Origin: JAHEAO01 sp041633555
Lineage (GTDB): Bacteria; Pseudomonadota; Alphaproteobacteria; Rhodobacterales; Rhodobacteraceae
Length of the DNA: 64,000 bases
Assembly (NCBI GenBank): GCA_041633555.1
Contig: JBFKFZ010000010.1
Span: 1-64,000 of the forward strand
Direction: 5' to 3'
Both the position numbers and the translations under genes were made by a program. The notes under the pieces were generated by a model, which did not search any database, was not told where the DNA came from, and saw only the letters and a program-made list of their open reading frames with translations. Positions 7,807 to 17,044 of this stretch are shown here, piece by piece. Numbering within the stretch: the first letter of the stretch is position 1; every line of letters starts with the position of its first letter.

Positions 7807-8529
7807 CTACTGCACCTTGCCCTCGACGAAATAGTCCTCGAACCGCTCGCCCTCGGCAAGCGACGCCTCGCGCCCCTTGCTGGCCCAGAGCAGGCCGCGG
7901 CTGATCATTTCGTAGGCAGGGCCATTGTCGATCACGCTGGCATTGTGGCCGAGCGCGTTGTAATACACTCGGCCAAGCCCCCAGCGTTTGGTCCAGGCGA
8001 CCGGCATCTCGACGCTGCCATTGGCCGAATGGTACCAGTGAAAGTTGGGAAATTCGGTGGTGGCGAGGACCCGCACGGCAGGATCGACATGCAGGTAGTA
8101 ATGCTCTGACAAGACTTCGAAATCCTCGATGCCCTCGCTCAGGGGATCGTCGGGATCGGTGATGTTCACCATGTATTCGGTACCGTCATTGCCGGGATGC
8201 GCAACCCAGTTTCCACCGGTCATGAACTGCCAGAGCACATTTTCCCGGAACGCATCGCACATGCCGCCATGGCACCCGGCAAGTCCGGTCCCGCGCGCCA
8301 CCGCCTCGGACACATTGATTGCCAGCTGATCCTCGATCTTCGACATCGTCCAGACCGGTACGATCAGGTCCAGCCCGGCCAGAAGATCGGGATCGCAAAG
8401 GCAGTCGAGCGTATTGTGGACCTCGACGACCATGCCATTGGCATCCAGGATGCGCTCGAAAAGCCCGGCGACCTTCTGAGGCTCGTGACCCCCCCAGCCG
8501 CCCCAGGTGATCAGTGCCTTGCGTGTCAT
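7807..8529 (-). CDS. ThuA-domain protein
   Basis: The 240-residue product belongs to the ThuA-like family, a class I glutamine amidotransferase-like fold linked to trehalose and sugar utilisation in rhizobia. The visible pattern includes the early RKALITWGGWGGHEP, the conserved GTGLAGCHGGMCDAF segment, the SEHYYLHVDP stretch and GLGRVYYNALGHN near the end, a form shared by family members. The ATG at 8529 is chosen because it begins one base after the proS stop, a spacing that suggests translational coupling; the open frame reaches back to 8571. No sugar genes are nearby, so why it sits between proS and lolC is unclear. The biochemical role is not established. Confidence 0.8.
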   Translation of the reverse strand: MTRKALITWGGWGGHEPQKVAGLFERILDANGMVVEVHNTLDCLCDPDLLAGLDLIVPVWTMSKIEDQLAINVSEAVARGTGLAGCHGGMCDAFRENVLWQFMTGGNWVAHPGNDGTEYMVNITDPDDPLSEGIEDFEVLSEHYYLHVDPAVRVLATTEFPNFHWYHSANGSVEMPVAWTKRWGLGRVYYNALGHNASVIDNGPAYEMISRGLLWASKGREASLAEGERFEDYFVEGKVQ

Positions 8530-8530
8530 G

Positions 8531-9868
8531 TCAGATGCCGCGGTAGATCTCGGCAACCCGCGACACGGCAATTTCCGGGGCCAGTTCCTCGCTTTTGCCG
8601 GTGCGACGCGAAGTCAGTTCCACGACACCGATCTTGAGCCCGCGCGGACCGACGGTGATCCGCCACGGCAGGCCGATCAGGTCCATCGTGGCGAATTTCG
8701 CGCCCGCCCGTTCCTCGCGATCGTCATAGAGCGGCTCCAATCCTTGTGCAGTCAGCGCCTTGTAGAGATCTTCGCAGGCCGCATCGGCCTCCGCATCACC
8801 CTGCTTGAGGTTGACGATGCCGCAGTGGAACGGGGTCACGCCCTCGGGCCAGATGATGCCCTTATCGTCGTGGCTAGCCTCGATGATCGCCCCCAAGAGG
8901 CGCGAGACGCCAATGCCGTGAGACCCCATATGGACAGGCACCTTGTTGCCCTCTGCGTCGGTGACGGTGGCACCCATTGGCTCGGAATATTTGGTGCCGA
9001 AATAGAAAATCTGGCCGACCTCGATACCACGGGCCCGTCGGCGGCGTTCTTCGGGGATCTTGTGGAACAGTGCCTCGTCGTGGGTCTCGTCGGTGCGGGC
9101 GTAGCGCGAGGTGAATTCCTCGAGCACCGCGCGGCATTCGTCGTGGCTGTCATAGTCGATCTCGCGGTCGCCGAACTTCAGGTCGGTGATGGCGCTGTCG
9201 TAGAACACCTCGGATTCGCCGGTATCGGCCAGCACGAGGAATTCGTGGGTGTCATCGCCGCCGATCGGGCCAGAGTCGGCGCGCATCGGGATTGCCTGCA
9301 GGCCCATCCGCTCGTAGGTGCGCAGGTAGCTGACGAGGTGACGATTGTAGGCGTGCAGCGCGTCTTTCTTGGTCAGGTCGAAGTTGTATCCGTCCTTCAT
9401 CAGGAACTCTCGTCCGCGCATGACACCGAAACGCGGGCGGATCTCGTCGCGGAACTTCCACTGGATGTGGTAGAGCGTCAGCGGCAGGTCCTTGTAGCTC
9501 GTCACATGCGCGCGGAAGATGTCGGTGATCAGTTCCTCGTTGGTCGGACCAAAAAGCATGTCGCGCCCGTGACGGTCGCGGATCCGCAGCATTTCCTCGC
9601 CGTAATCGTCGTAACGCCCCGACTCGCGCCAAAGGTCGGCCGATTGCAGCGTCGGCATCAATAGCGGGATATGCCCGGCGCGCTGCTGTTCCTCATGCAC
9701 GATGCGCTCGATATTGCGCAGCACCTTGTAGCCGAGCGGCAGCCAGGAATAGATGCCTGCCGTGGCTTGCTTGATCATGCCGGCCCGCAGCATCAGGCGG
9801 TGGCTGACGATCTGGGCCTCGGCGGGATTTTCCTTGAGAACGGGCAGGAAATAACGGGAAAGACGCAT
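8531..9868 (-). CDS. proS: Prolyl-tRNA synthetase
   Basis: The 445-residue enzyme attaches proline to tRNA-Pro in the cytoplasm. The length and the lack of the large editing insertion between motifs 2 and 3 match the short bacterial form found in alphaproteobacteria. Class II motifs are visible: the region around LPLGYKVLRNIERIVHEE (motif 1), KFRDEIRPRFGVMRGREFLMKDGY (motif 2) and HMGSHGIGVSRLLGAI (motif 3), the last followed by the anticodon-binding domain with YDDREERAGAKF. The ATG at 9868 starts the family's typical MRLSRYFLPVLKENPAEA; the frame stays open far upstream (to 11044), but that part is antisense shadow of the next gene. It heads a minus-strand run with the ThuA-like gene, lolC and lolD. 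Confidence 0.96.
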   Translation of the reverse strand: MRLSRYFLPVLKENPAEAQIVSHRLMLRAGMIKQATAGIYSWLPLGYKVLRNIERIVHEEQQRAGHIPLLMPTLQSADLWRESGRYDDYGEEMLRIRDRHGRDMLFGPTNEELITDIFRAHVTSYKDLPLTLYHIQWKFRDEIRPRFGVMRGREFLMKDGYNFDLTKKDALHAYNRHLVSYLRTYERMGLQAIPMRADSGPIGGDDTHEFLVLADTGESEVFYDSAITDLKFGDREIDYDSHDECRAVLEEFTSRYARTDETHDEALFHKIPEERRRRARGIEVGQIFYFGTKYSEPMGATVTDAEGNKVPVHMGSHGIGVSRLLGAIIEASHDDKGIIWPEGVTPFHCGIVNLKQGDAEADAACEDLYKALTAQGLEPLYDDREERAGAKFATMDLIGLPWRITVGPRGLKIGVVELTSRRTGKSEELAPEIAVSRVAEIYRGI

Positions 9869-10015
9869 GGAATGGCAAGCCTTTGGGCAGTCGCTGGTTC
9901 GCAGTTCGTCTAAGCGAAAGACCTTGGTTAGGCAATGATCCATCCGCAGCGAACTGTTTGACCGCGAGGCCGTCAGCAGCAATAGCTGTGCGACAGCAAT
10001 TCCGAGGAGACGGGC

Positions 10016-10942
10016 ATGATCGGACCGCATGAAATCAGGCAGGCCCACGAACGGATCGCACCACACCTGCGGGCAACGCCGGTGATCACGATTGAACGCG
10101 GAACGTTCGGAAACGCGCCGGTCTCGCTGAAGCTGGAACAGACCCAGCATACCGGTTCGTTCAAGGTGCGCGGGGCCTTCAACTCGATCCTCTCGGGCAA
10201 GATCGGGGCGTCCGGCGTTGTGGCGATATCCGGCGGCAACCATGGCGCGGCGGTCGCCTACGCCGCGCGGCAGCTCGCCATCCGGGCGACCGTTTACGCA
10301 CCCGCTTTCGCCGGACCAGTCAAAATCGGACGGATGCGGGACTACGGTGCCGAGGTCATCGTGATGGATGCCCCGATCGACGAGGTCATCGAAGCCTACA
10401 GGGACTTCTCGGAGACCACCGGCGCGCTGGCAATTCACCCCTATGACGCCCCCAAGACGATGGCCGGGCAAGGAACACTGGCGCTGGAGATCGACCGCGA
10501 CCTGCCTGATCTCGACACTCTTTGCGTCTCGGTCGGCGGTGGCGGTCTGATTGGCGGCATCGCCGCATGGTATGGCAAACGCATCAGGCTGCTGGCGGTC
10601 GAGACCGATGGCACCGCTACCTATGCCGCAACGTTGCGTGACGGCCCGGGGGCATCCATCACGCCTCTGGGTATTTCTGCCAGTGCGCTCGGCGCGGCCA
10701 GAATCGGCACCCTTCCCCGCGAGAGTCTGAGCAATGCCGATGTGCATTCGGTGGTGGTCGGTGACGCGGACGTGATGACGGCTGGACGGCTGCTTTGGAA
10801 CAGAGCCCGGATAGTCGGGGAGCCGGGGGCCGCCACGGCTCTGGCGGCGCTGACCTCGGGGGCGTATGTACCGGCGAAGGACGAACGTGTCGGCGTGCTG
10901 ATCTGCGGCGGCAATGCCGAGCCGGACTGGTTCACGGACTGA
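10016..10942 (+). CDS. Threonine/serine dehydratase-like PLP enzyme
   Basis: This 308-residue protein is a fold-type II PLP enzyme of the threonine dehydratase/serine racemase group. The PLP Schiff-base lysine is Lys50 in TGSFKVRGAFN. The substrate loop SGGNHGAAVAYAA follows, and the phosphate-binding glycine loop SVGGGGLIGG lies near 174-183. It would turn threonine or serine into ammonia and a 2-oxo acid, or racemise serine. It lacks a C-terminal ACT regulatory domain, so it is of the catabolic rather than the IlvA type. It is divergent from proS, with 147 bases between. Which of the several related activities applies cannot be decided here. Confidence 0.85.
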   Translation: MIGPHEIRQAHERIAPHLRATPVITIERGTFGNAPVSLKLEQTQHTGSFKVRGAFNSILSGKIGASGVVAISGGNHGAAVAYAARQLAIRATVYAPAFAGPVKIGRMRDYGAEVIVMDAPIDEVIEAYRDFSETTGALAIHPYDAPKTMAGQGTLALEIDRDLPDLDTLCVSVGGGGLIGGIAAWYGKRIRLLAVETDGTATYAATLRDGPGASITPLGISASALGAARIGTLPRESLSNADVHSVVVGDADVMTAGRLLWNRARIVGEPGAATALAALTSGAYVPAKDERVGVLICGGNAEPDWFTD

Positions 10943-11020
10943 CGCCTGGGCTCGATTGCGCGCGGGGCCTTGATAACTTTCCTGCCACACGCGACATAGG
11001 GCAAAACCACAGGAGGCGTC

Positions 11021-12088
11021 ATGGCCCTTCCGGCTCGGGAACAACTGAAATACTGGGGAATCGCCACGGCGTTCTTCCTTGTCGCGCTTTGGGTTCTGGG
11101 GGATGTGATCCTGCCATTCCTGCTGGGCGGAGCCATAGCTTATCTGCTGGATCCGATTGCCGACTGGCTGGAGCGCGTCGGTCTGAACCGGGTCATGGCG
11201 ACGATCGCGATCACGCTTTTCGCAGCGGTCATTTTCGTGCTGGCTGCGCTTCTGGTCATTCCGACGCTGGTGCAGCAGATGATCGGGCTCTTCGAAACCG
11301 CCCCGAAACTGGTGCAGCAGTTCAGCGCCTTTCTGACCGAGCGCTTCCCGGAATTGCTGGACAGCGAAAGCCGGATCTCGAAATCGCTGGCTTCGATCGT
11401 CGAGACTCTGCGGTCCAAAGGCGGCGAGGTTCTGAACACGATCCTGAACTCGGCCGCGGGTATCGTGAACGTAGTGGTTCTGCTAGTGCTCGTTCCTGTC
11501 ATCACTTTCTATCTGCTGATCGACTGGGACCGGATGATCAGCAGGCTGAACGAGCTGTTGCCGCGCGACCATGCCCCGACGATCCGCGAGCTTGCCCGCG
11601 ATATCGACCGGACGCTGGCTTCTTTCATCCGCGGGCAAGGCACGGTCTGCCTCATTCTCGGCACCTTCTACGCGGTGGCCCTGATGGCGGTCGGGCTGCA
11701 GTTCGGTCTGGTCGTCGGCGCGGTTGCGGGGCTGCTGACCTTCATCCCCTATGTCGGAGCCCTGTTCGGGGGCGCGCTCGCGATCGGGCTGGCGCTGTTT
11801 CAGTTCTGGGGCGAATGGCTCTGGATCGCGGCGGTTGCGGGCATCTTCTTTCTTGGCCAGTTTCTGGAAGGCAACGTGCTGACGCCGAAACTCGTCGGCG
11901 GCTCGGTCGGGCTGCACCCGGTCTGGCTGATCTTCGCGCTGTCCGCCTTTGGCGCGCTATTCGGATTTGTCGGAATGCTTGTCGCAGTGCCGGTTGCGGC
12001 CTCCCTGGGCGTGATCACCCGCTTTGCGATCTCGCGCTACAAGAACAGCCTGCTTTACAAGGGCGTTGCGGGACGCGACCAATCCTGA
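11021..12088 (+). CDS. AI-2E family (PerM-like) transporter
   Basis: The 355-residue membrane protein has about eight helices: two near the N-terminus (around 15-50), one near 60-85, a soluble helical section (about 90-150), and a cluster after residue 150. The VPVITFYLLIDWDRM, GLLTFIPYVGALFGG and GNVLTPKLVGGSVGLHPVWL segments are hallmarks of the AI-2E/PerM (UPF0118) family. Members export autoinducer-like molecules or act in Na+/H+ exchange, and the name should not be taken as evidence of AI-2 transport. The stop codon is one base before the hdaA start, so the two genes are coupled. This permease-hdaA pairing is familiar from other Rhodobacterales. Confidence 0.85.
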   Translation: MALPAREQLKYWGIATAFFLVALWVLGDVILPFLLGGAIAYLLDPIADWLERVGLNRVMATIAITLFAAVIFVLAALLVIPTLVQQMIGLFETAPKLVQQFSAFLTERFPELLDSESRISKSLASIVETLRSKGGEVLNTILNSAAGIVNVVVLLVLVPVITFYLLIDWDRMISRLNELLPRDHAPTIRELARDIDRTLASFIRGQGTVCLILGTFYAVALMAVGLQFGLVVGAVAGLLTFIPYVGALFGGALAIGLALFQFWGEWLWIAAVAGIFFLGQFLEGNVLTPKLVGGSVGLHPVWLIFALSAFGALFGFVGMLVAVPVAASLGVITRFAISRYKNSLLYKGVAGRDQS

Positions 12089-12089
12089 C

Positions 12090-12779
12090 ATGCGACGCCA
12101 GCTGACCTTTGATCTGCCCGCCAGACCGGCATTGGGGCGCGACGATTTCTTCGTTTCGTCCTCTAACGCGTTGGCCGTCGCAACCGTCGAGAACTGGAAC
12201 GGCTGGCCCGGCAGCAAGCTGGCCCTGACCGGACCGAAAGGGTCCGGCAAGACCCACCTTGTGCATGTCTGGGCGGCAGAGGCCGGGGGTCGCATCGTCG
12301 CGGCGCGTGACCTTGTGTCAGCGGATATAGACGCGCTAGCGTCCGGCGGAGCGAAGCTGGCGGTCGAGGATGTCGACATCATCGCCGGCAGCACGGCGGC
12401 CGAGCGGGCGCTCTTTCATCTGCACAATCTGGTTCTAGCCGAAGCCGGCTGTCTACTCTTGACGGGCACCGCGCTGCCCCGTCACTGGGGGCTGGCGCTT
12501 CCCGACCTAGCCAGCCGGATGCTGGCCACCAGCGTGGCCGAACTTTCTTCGCCCGACGATGCCTTGTTGAAAGCGGTGCTGATGAAGCTCTTTGCCGACC
12601 GGCAGCTCGCCGTTGCCCCGAAGGTCGCGGACTACCTCGTCAACCGAATGGAGCGCAGCTTTGACGGCGCCGGGCAGTTGGTCGCGGCGCTCGACCGGGC
12701 GGCTTTGGCTGGTCGATCCGCTGTTACCATAAAGCTCGCGGCGGCGGTTCTGGACAATGGCCCCGAAGCAACTGCATGA
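12090..12779 (+). CDS. hdaA: DnaA-related regulatory ATPase HdaA
   Basis: The 229-residue protein is a short DnaA homologue without the DNA-binding domain, as in Hda/HdaA, which with the sliding clamp makes DnaA hydrolyse its ATP after replication starts. The N-terminal QLTFDLP (residues 4-10) resembles the clamp-binding motif. Walker A is GPKGSGKTH (48-56). The following AAA+ region has a relaxed Walker B (LAVEDVDII) as in other Hda proteins. I chose the ATG at 12090, one base after the AI-2E gene's stop, rather than 12024, since it puts the clamp motif at the very N-terminus. The polyphosphate genes ppk and ppx follow on the same strand. Confidence 0.9.
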   Translation: MRRQLTFDLPARPALGRDDFFVSSSNALAVATVENWNGWPGSKLALTGPKGSGKTHLVHVWAAEAGGRIVAARDLVSADIDALASGGAKLAVEDVDIIAGSTAAERALFHLHNLVLAEAGCLLLTGTALPRHWGLALPDLASRMLATSVAELSSPDDALLKAVLMKLFADRQLAVAPKVADYLVNRMERSFDGAGQLVAALDRAALAGRSAVTIKLAAAVLDNGPEATA

Positions 12780-12821
12780 TGAGGTCACCGTTCCTTTAAA
12801 GTCAGGCAATATAAACCATTC

Positions 12822-14996
12822 ATGGGAAACGCAGATTTTCTGAAAGCGGAGTGGGCGGAGCCGATCGAGGCGCCAGAAGCAGAGCGCATCGGTCCGGGCC
12901 GATTTTTCAACCGCGAACTTAGCTGGCTTGCCTTTAACTGGCGGGTACTGGAGGAGGCCGGAAATCCGCGGGTTCCCCTGCTCGAGCGACTGCGCTTCCT
13001 GTCGATCTCTGCGACCAATCTCGACGAGTTTTACACCGTGCGCGTCGCCGGCCTCCGCGAACTTGCGCAGGAAGGCAATACGACTCCGGCCGCGGACGGT
13101 CTGACCCCGTCCGAGCAACTGGTGCTGATCAACATCAACGCCCGCAAGCTGATGCAATCGCAGCAGGGCACCTGGAACCGGCTGCGCCGCGAACTGGATG
13201 CAGAGGGCATCGTGATCTGCAATCGGCTGAAACTGTCCAAGACCGACCTGCGGCACCTTGAAGAAGTGTTCCTGTCGCAGGTTTTTCCGGTCCTTTCGCC
13301 GCTGGCCATCGACCCGGCCCACCCGTTCCCGTTCATCCCGAATGCCGGGTTCGTTCTGGCCCTGCAGCTGGAGCGCGTCGGTGACAAGCGCCCGTTGCAG
13401 GCTCTGTTGCCGATCCCGCAACAGATCGCCCGTTTTGTTGCCCTGCCCTCCCGCACCGGGCGGCACCGGTTCCTGCCGCTCGAGGACCTGCTGCTCTTGC
13501 ATCTCGATGCGCTGTTCCCCGGTTACAAGATGGTTGGTTCCTGCGCCTTCCGAGTGCTGCGCGACAGCGATCTCGAGGTCGAGGACGAGGCCGAGGATCT
13601 TGTCCGCGAATTCGAGGTCGCGCTGAAAAGACGGCGTCGCGGTGAAGTGGTGCGGATGAAGCTCTCTGCCGACGCGCCGCCCGCCCTGCGAAGGCTGATC
13701 ATGAACCAGCTTCACGTGCGCGAAGACGAGGTGGTCGAGGTCAAGGGCATGATCGGCATGGCCGATCTCGGAGAGCTGGAACCGGACGACCGGCCGGACC
13801 TCATGTGGCCCAGTTTCACGCCAAGGGTGCCGGAGCGGGTTCAGGACCACGAAGGCGACATGTTTGCGGCGATCCGGCAGAAAGACATGCTGCTGCACCA
13901 CCCCTACGAGACCTTCGATATGGTGGTCCGCTTCCTGCATCAGGCGGCGAACGACCCCGACGTGCTGGCGATCAAGCAGACGCTCTACCGCACCTCGCGC
14001 GACAGCCCGATCGTGTCGGCACTTTGCGAGGCCGCCGAGAATGGCAAATCGGTGACGGCGTTGGTGGAACTGAAGGCCCGGTTCGACGAGGCCGCCAATA
14101 TCCGCCAGTCGCGGCGGCTGGAACGGGCCGGTGCCCATGTCGTCTACGGGTTCATCAACTACAAGACGCACGCCAAGATCTCGACCGTCGTGCGGCGCGA
14201 GAATGGGCAGCTCGTGACCTACACCCACTACGGCACCGGCAACTATCACCCGATCACGGCACGGATCTATACCGATCTGTCCTTCTTCACCTGCGATCCG
14301 GCACTGGGGCGCGACGCGACCAAGGTCTTCAACTACCTTTCGGGCTATGCGCAGCCGGAAGTGCTGGAGAATCTCGCAATTTCGCCGCTGACGCTGAAAT
14401 CCACCCTGATCGAGTTGATTGAGCGCGAGGCGGAATATGCCGACCAGGGCAAACCCGCAGAAATCTGGACCAAGATGAACTCAATCGTCGATGCCGAGGT
14501 GATCGACGCGCTCTATGCCGCCAGCCAGCGCGGCGTGAAGATCAGCTTAGTCGTCCGTGGCATCTGCGGGCTGCGGCCCGGTATCAAGGGCCTTTCCGAG
14601 AACATTCGTGTCAAGAGCATCGTTGGGCGTTTCCTCGAACATTCGCGGATCGTCTGTTTCGGCAATGGCCACGGCCTGCCTGCGAAGAAGGCCAAGGTTT
14701 TCATCTCGTCTGCCGACTGGATGGGCCGCAACCTTGTCCGCCGGGTCGAGACCCTGGTGCAGATCAAGAACGCCACCGTGAAGGCACAGATCGTCAGCCA
14801 GATCATGGCTGCTAACATGGCCGACGAGGCGCAAAGCTGGATCCTGCATCCCGACGGTCAGTACGAACGCCCTGCCGCCGCCAACCCGGACCATCCGTTC
14901 AACTGTCACCGCTTCTTCATGGAAAACCCCTCGCTTTCGGGGCGCGGCTCGGCGGGAGCTTCTGACGTACCGGAACTCGCGCATTCAAAAGATTGA
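12822..14996 (+). CDS. ppk: Polyphosphate kinase 1
   Basis: The 724-residue enzyme makes polyphosphate from the terminal phosphate of ATP, acting at the membrane as an oligomer. The N-domain begins FFNRELSWLAFNWRVLEEA. The autophosphorylated histidine is expected at His476 in THYGTGNYH, and the second essential one at His607 in FLEHSRIV. Arg and Lys residues of the phosphate-binding tunnel lie in KQTLYRTSRDSPIV and LVELKARFDEAAN. The length fits the family. It follows hdaA by 42 bases and precedes ppx by 52, so synthesis and breakdown of polyphosphate are probably co-transcribed. Confidence 0.96.
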   Translation: MGNADFLKAEWAEPIEAPEAERIGPGRFFNRELSWLAFNWRVLEEAGNPRVPLLERLRFLSISATNLDEFYTVRVAGLRELAQEGNTTPAADGLTPSEQLVLININARKLMQSQQGTWNRLRRELDAEGIVICNRLKLSKTDLRHLEEVFLSQVFPVLSPLAIDPAHPFPFIPNAGFVLALQLERVGDKRPLQALLPIPQQIARFVALPSRTGRHRFLPLEDLLLLHLDALFPGYKMVGSCAFRVLRDSDLEVEDEAEDLVREFEVALKRRRRGEVVRMKLSADAPPALRRLIMNQLHVREDEVVEVKGMIGMADLGELEPDDRPDLMWPSFTPRVPERVQDHEGDMFAAIRQKDMLLHHPYETFDMVVRFLHQAANDPDVLAIKQTLYRTSRDSPIVSALCEAAENGKSVTALVELKARFDEAANIRQSRRLERAGAHVVYGFINYKTHAKISTVVRRENGQLVTYTHYGTGNYHPITARIYTDLSFFTCDPALGRDATKVFNYLSGYAQPEVLENLAISPLTLKSTLIELIEREAEYADQGKPAEIWTKMNSIVDAEVIDALYAASQRGVKISLVVRGICGLRPGIKGLSENIRVKSIVGRFLEHSRIVCFGNGHGLPAKKAKVFISSADWMGRNLVRRVETLVQIKNATVKAQIVSQIMAANMADEAQSWILHPDGQYERPAAANPDHPFNCHRFFMENPSLSGRGSAGASDVPELAHSKD

Positions 14997-15048
14997 CCCG
15001 GACGGACAGGCTTGGCAGGGTCGGCACGCGCGTTTCGGAGGACAGGCG

Positions 15049-16614
15049 ATGGACGGCGGCGAAGGCCAAGGCGACGACTGGGGGCCTTTCGGTCGACCGA
15101 TCTTTCAGGATCCCTCTGCCCGAGCACTTTCGCGCGTAGGAGTGGTTGATGTCGGATCGAACTCTGTCCGGATGGTGGTCTTTGACGGCGCCGCCCGCAG
15201 CCCGGCCTATTTCTACAACGAAAAGATCATGTGCGCGCTTGGCGCTGGCCTCGGGGTCACGGGGCATCTGAATCCCGAGGGCAAGCTCCGCGCGCTGTCC
15301 GCGCTGAAACGGTTCCAGCTTCTGGCCGAGGGGATGAAACTGCCACCCCTGACCGCTGTCGCCACGGCGGCGGTGCGCGACGCATCGGACGGCCCCGAAT
15401 TCCAAAGACAGGTGCTGACCGAGACCGGTCTTAAGTTGTGGGTAATCGACGGCGAGGAGGAGGCGCGGCTGTCGGCTCAGGGCGTTCTGCTTGGCTGGCC
15501 CGAGGCTGACGGTCTGGTCTGCGACATCGGAGGCTCGTCGATGGAACTAGCCGAAGTAAGGAACGGCCGTGTCGGGCGGCGCGTGACTTCGCCACTCGGG
15601 CCGCTGAAGCTGCTCGCCATCAAGGGCGGCAAGAAGGCCTTGCGCCAGCACATCGCCGGGATCATGGGCGGACTTGTCGAAAAGATCGGCCGCGACAACA
15701 AGCGGCTCTATCTCGTCGGCGGCAGTTGGCGCGCGATCGCCCGGCAGGACATGGAGCGACGCGGCTACCCTTTGCATGTGCTGCATGAATACCGGATGAC
15801 GCCGAAGGCGGTCCGGGCCACGGTCAAATGGATCGCCGCGAATGATATCAACGAGTTACGCGCAAGGACCGGCACGTCGGAAGCACGGATGTCGCTGGTC
15901 CCGATCGCCTCAGAGGTGCTGCGGCAGCTGCTGAAATCCTTCTCACCGAAAGAAATCGACGTATCAAGTTACGGGATTCGCGAGGGCATGCTCTACGAGC
16001 AGATGCCCGAACGGCTGCGCCGCCGCGATCCGCTGATCGAGGCCTGCCGGTTTGCCGAAGCCAAGGATGCCAGAATGCCGGGCTCGGGTCGCGACCTGCA
16101 TACCTTCATCTCGCCGATCTTCTCGGGCGCAACACAGGCAAGCAAACGAATGGTTCGGGCCGCCTGCCTTTTGCATGACGTGACATGGCGCGCGCATCCC
16201 GACTATCGCGCCGAGGTCTGCTTTGACAATGCCACACGCGCCAATCTGGGCGGGCTGACGCACAAGGAACGGATCTGGCTCGGGCTGGCACTGCTGCACC
16301 GATACAAGAACTCCCGCGAGGGATCGCGGTTCAGCCCGCTCTTTGAACTGCTTGATGACCGCGAGATTATTTCCGCCGAGGTGGCCGGCAAGGCGATGCG
16401 ATTCGGCGCCATGTTCTCGGTTGAATCGCCCGAGTCGATGGCCCGTCTGAAATGGCAATCGAAGAAATCAGTGCTAACACTCTCCCTGACTGCGCATGGC
16501 GAAGATCTCTTCGGCGAAGTGGCACAGGCCCGGTTCAATGGTCTGGCTGCAGCACTCGGGGCCGAAACTGCGATAAAGAAGATGCGGGTCCAGAGCCCGA
16601 GGGCCGCCCGCTGA
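15049..16614 (+). CDS. ppx: Exopolyphosphatase (Ppx/GppA family)
   Basis: The 521-residue protein releases phosphate from the end of polyphosphate chains, the counter-reaction to Ppk, and family members may also split pppGpp. The ASKHA-fold signatures are present: GVVDVGSNSVRMVVFDG (phosphate 1, near residues 31-47) and LVCDIGGSSMELAEV (phosphate 2, near 155). The C-terminal half (from about 320) is the HD-like domain seen in long Ppx proteins, with HDVTWRAHPDYRAE. The start at 15049 is preceded by GGAGGACAGGCG, a good ribosome binding site. The pairing with ppk is the classical arrangement. Confidence 0.93.
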   Translation: MDGGEGQGDDWGPFGRPIFQDPSARALSRVGVVDVGSNSVRMVVFDGAARSPAYFYNEKIMCALGAGLGVTGHLNPEGKLRALSALKRFQLLAEGMKLPPLTAVATAAVRDASDGPEFQRQVLTETGLKLWVIDGEEEARLSAQGVLLGWPEADGLVCDIGGSSMELAEVRNGRVGRRVTSPLGPLKLLAIKGGKKALRQHIAGIMGGLVEKIGRDNKRLYLVGGSWRAIARQDMERRGYPLHVLHEYRMTPKAVRATVKWIAANDINELRARTGTSEARMSLVPIASEVLRQLLKSFSPKEIDVSSYGIREGMLYEQMPERLRRRDPLIEACRFAEAKDARMPGSGRDLHTFISPIFSGATQASKRMVRAACLLHDVTWRAHPDYRAEVCFDNATRANLGGLTHKERIWLGLALLHRYKNSREGSRFSPLFELLDDREIISAEVAGKAMRFGAMFSVESPESMARLKWQSKKSVLTLSLTAHGEDLFGEVAQARFNGLAAALGAETAIKKMRVQSPRAAR

Positions 16615-16631
16615 CATCGACTTCACCTCGG

Positions 16632-16648
16632 ATCCAAGGGCATTGGAT
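16632..16648 (+). terminator. Small hairpin after ppx, possible terminator
   Basis: ATCCAA and TTGGAT flank a five-base loop, 18 bases after the ppx stop. The stem is only six pairs and the following sequence has a short T-rich patch (AAATCTTTT), so it is at most a weak terminator. Confidence 0.25.
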
Positions 16649-16692
16649 TGCAGAAATCTTTTGGGGTCAGACCCTCGGCTCCAACCAATAGG

Positions 16693-17007
16693 TCAGAGTT
16701 CGACCTCGCCGTCGCTGTCGCCGTCAAGATGCTCGGGGACAAGCGGCACCTTCCGGCGAATGATGATGTCGCCATTGGGCAGCACCTCGGGCGGGTGATA
16801 GGCGTTCAGATCATCGATCTTGCTTTGTAGATCCTCGAGCGCAGGTGACAGTTCCTGCATCAGCCCCTCAAGCAACAATCGGGTGCCCTCCTGCAGAAGG
16901 CCCATTCCTTCGCTCATCTGATCGTCATCCGCCTCGGGCACGGTCTGTGCACCTGCGGGCAGGGCCGTCAGCGAAACCGAAAGAAGGAGGGCGGCCAGAA
17001 TCTTCAT
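16693..17007 (-). CDS. Small exported acidic protein of unknown function
   Basis: The 104-residue product has a signal peptide (about 1-20, ending AGA-Q) and an acidic mature part. The middle is a helical stretch rich in Leu and Glu (GMGLLQEGTRLLLEGLMQELSPALEDLQSKI is split over residues 33-63), and the end has PNGDIIIRRKVP. I recall similar Rhodobacterales proteins with this helical core and the LPNGDIIIRRK ending that are sometimes labelled AAA+ ATPase, but no nucleotide-binding motif is visible, so that label looks wrong. The ATG at 17007 is preferred over 17082 because of the signal peptide. It lies downstream of the EEP nuclease gene on the same strand. A periplasmic role is likely but undefined. 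Confidence 0.7.
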   Translation of the reverse strand: MKILAALLLSVSLTALPAGAQTVPEADDDQMSEGMGLLQEGTRLLLEGLMQELSPALEDLQSKIDDLNAYHPPEVLPNGDIIIRRKVPLVPEHLDGDSDGEVEL

Positions 17008-17044
17008 GGGTTGAATATAGTCGGCCGAGCCGCGGTTTGAAGGG

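Noticed and set aside
10795..12105. 436-codon plus-strand frame overlapping the AI-2E permease gene
   Set aside because: It is an out-of-frame reading of the permease gene with Arg/Gly/Ala-rich output and no membrane helices.
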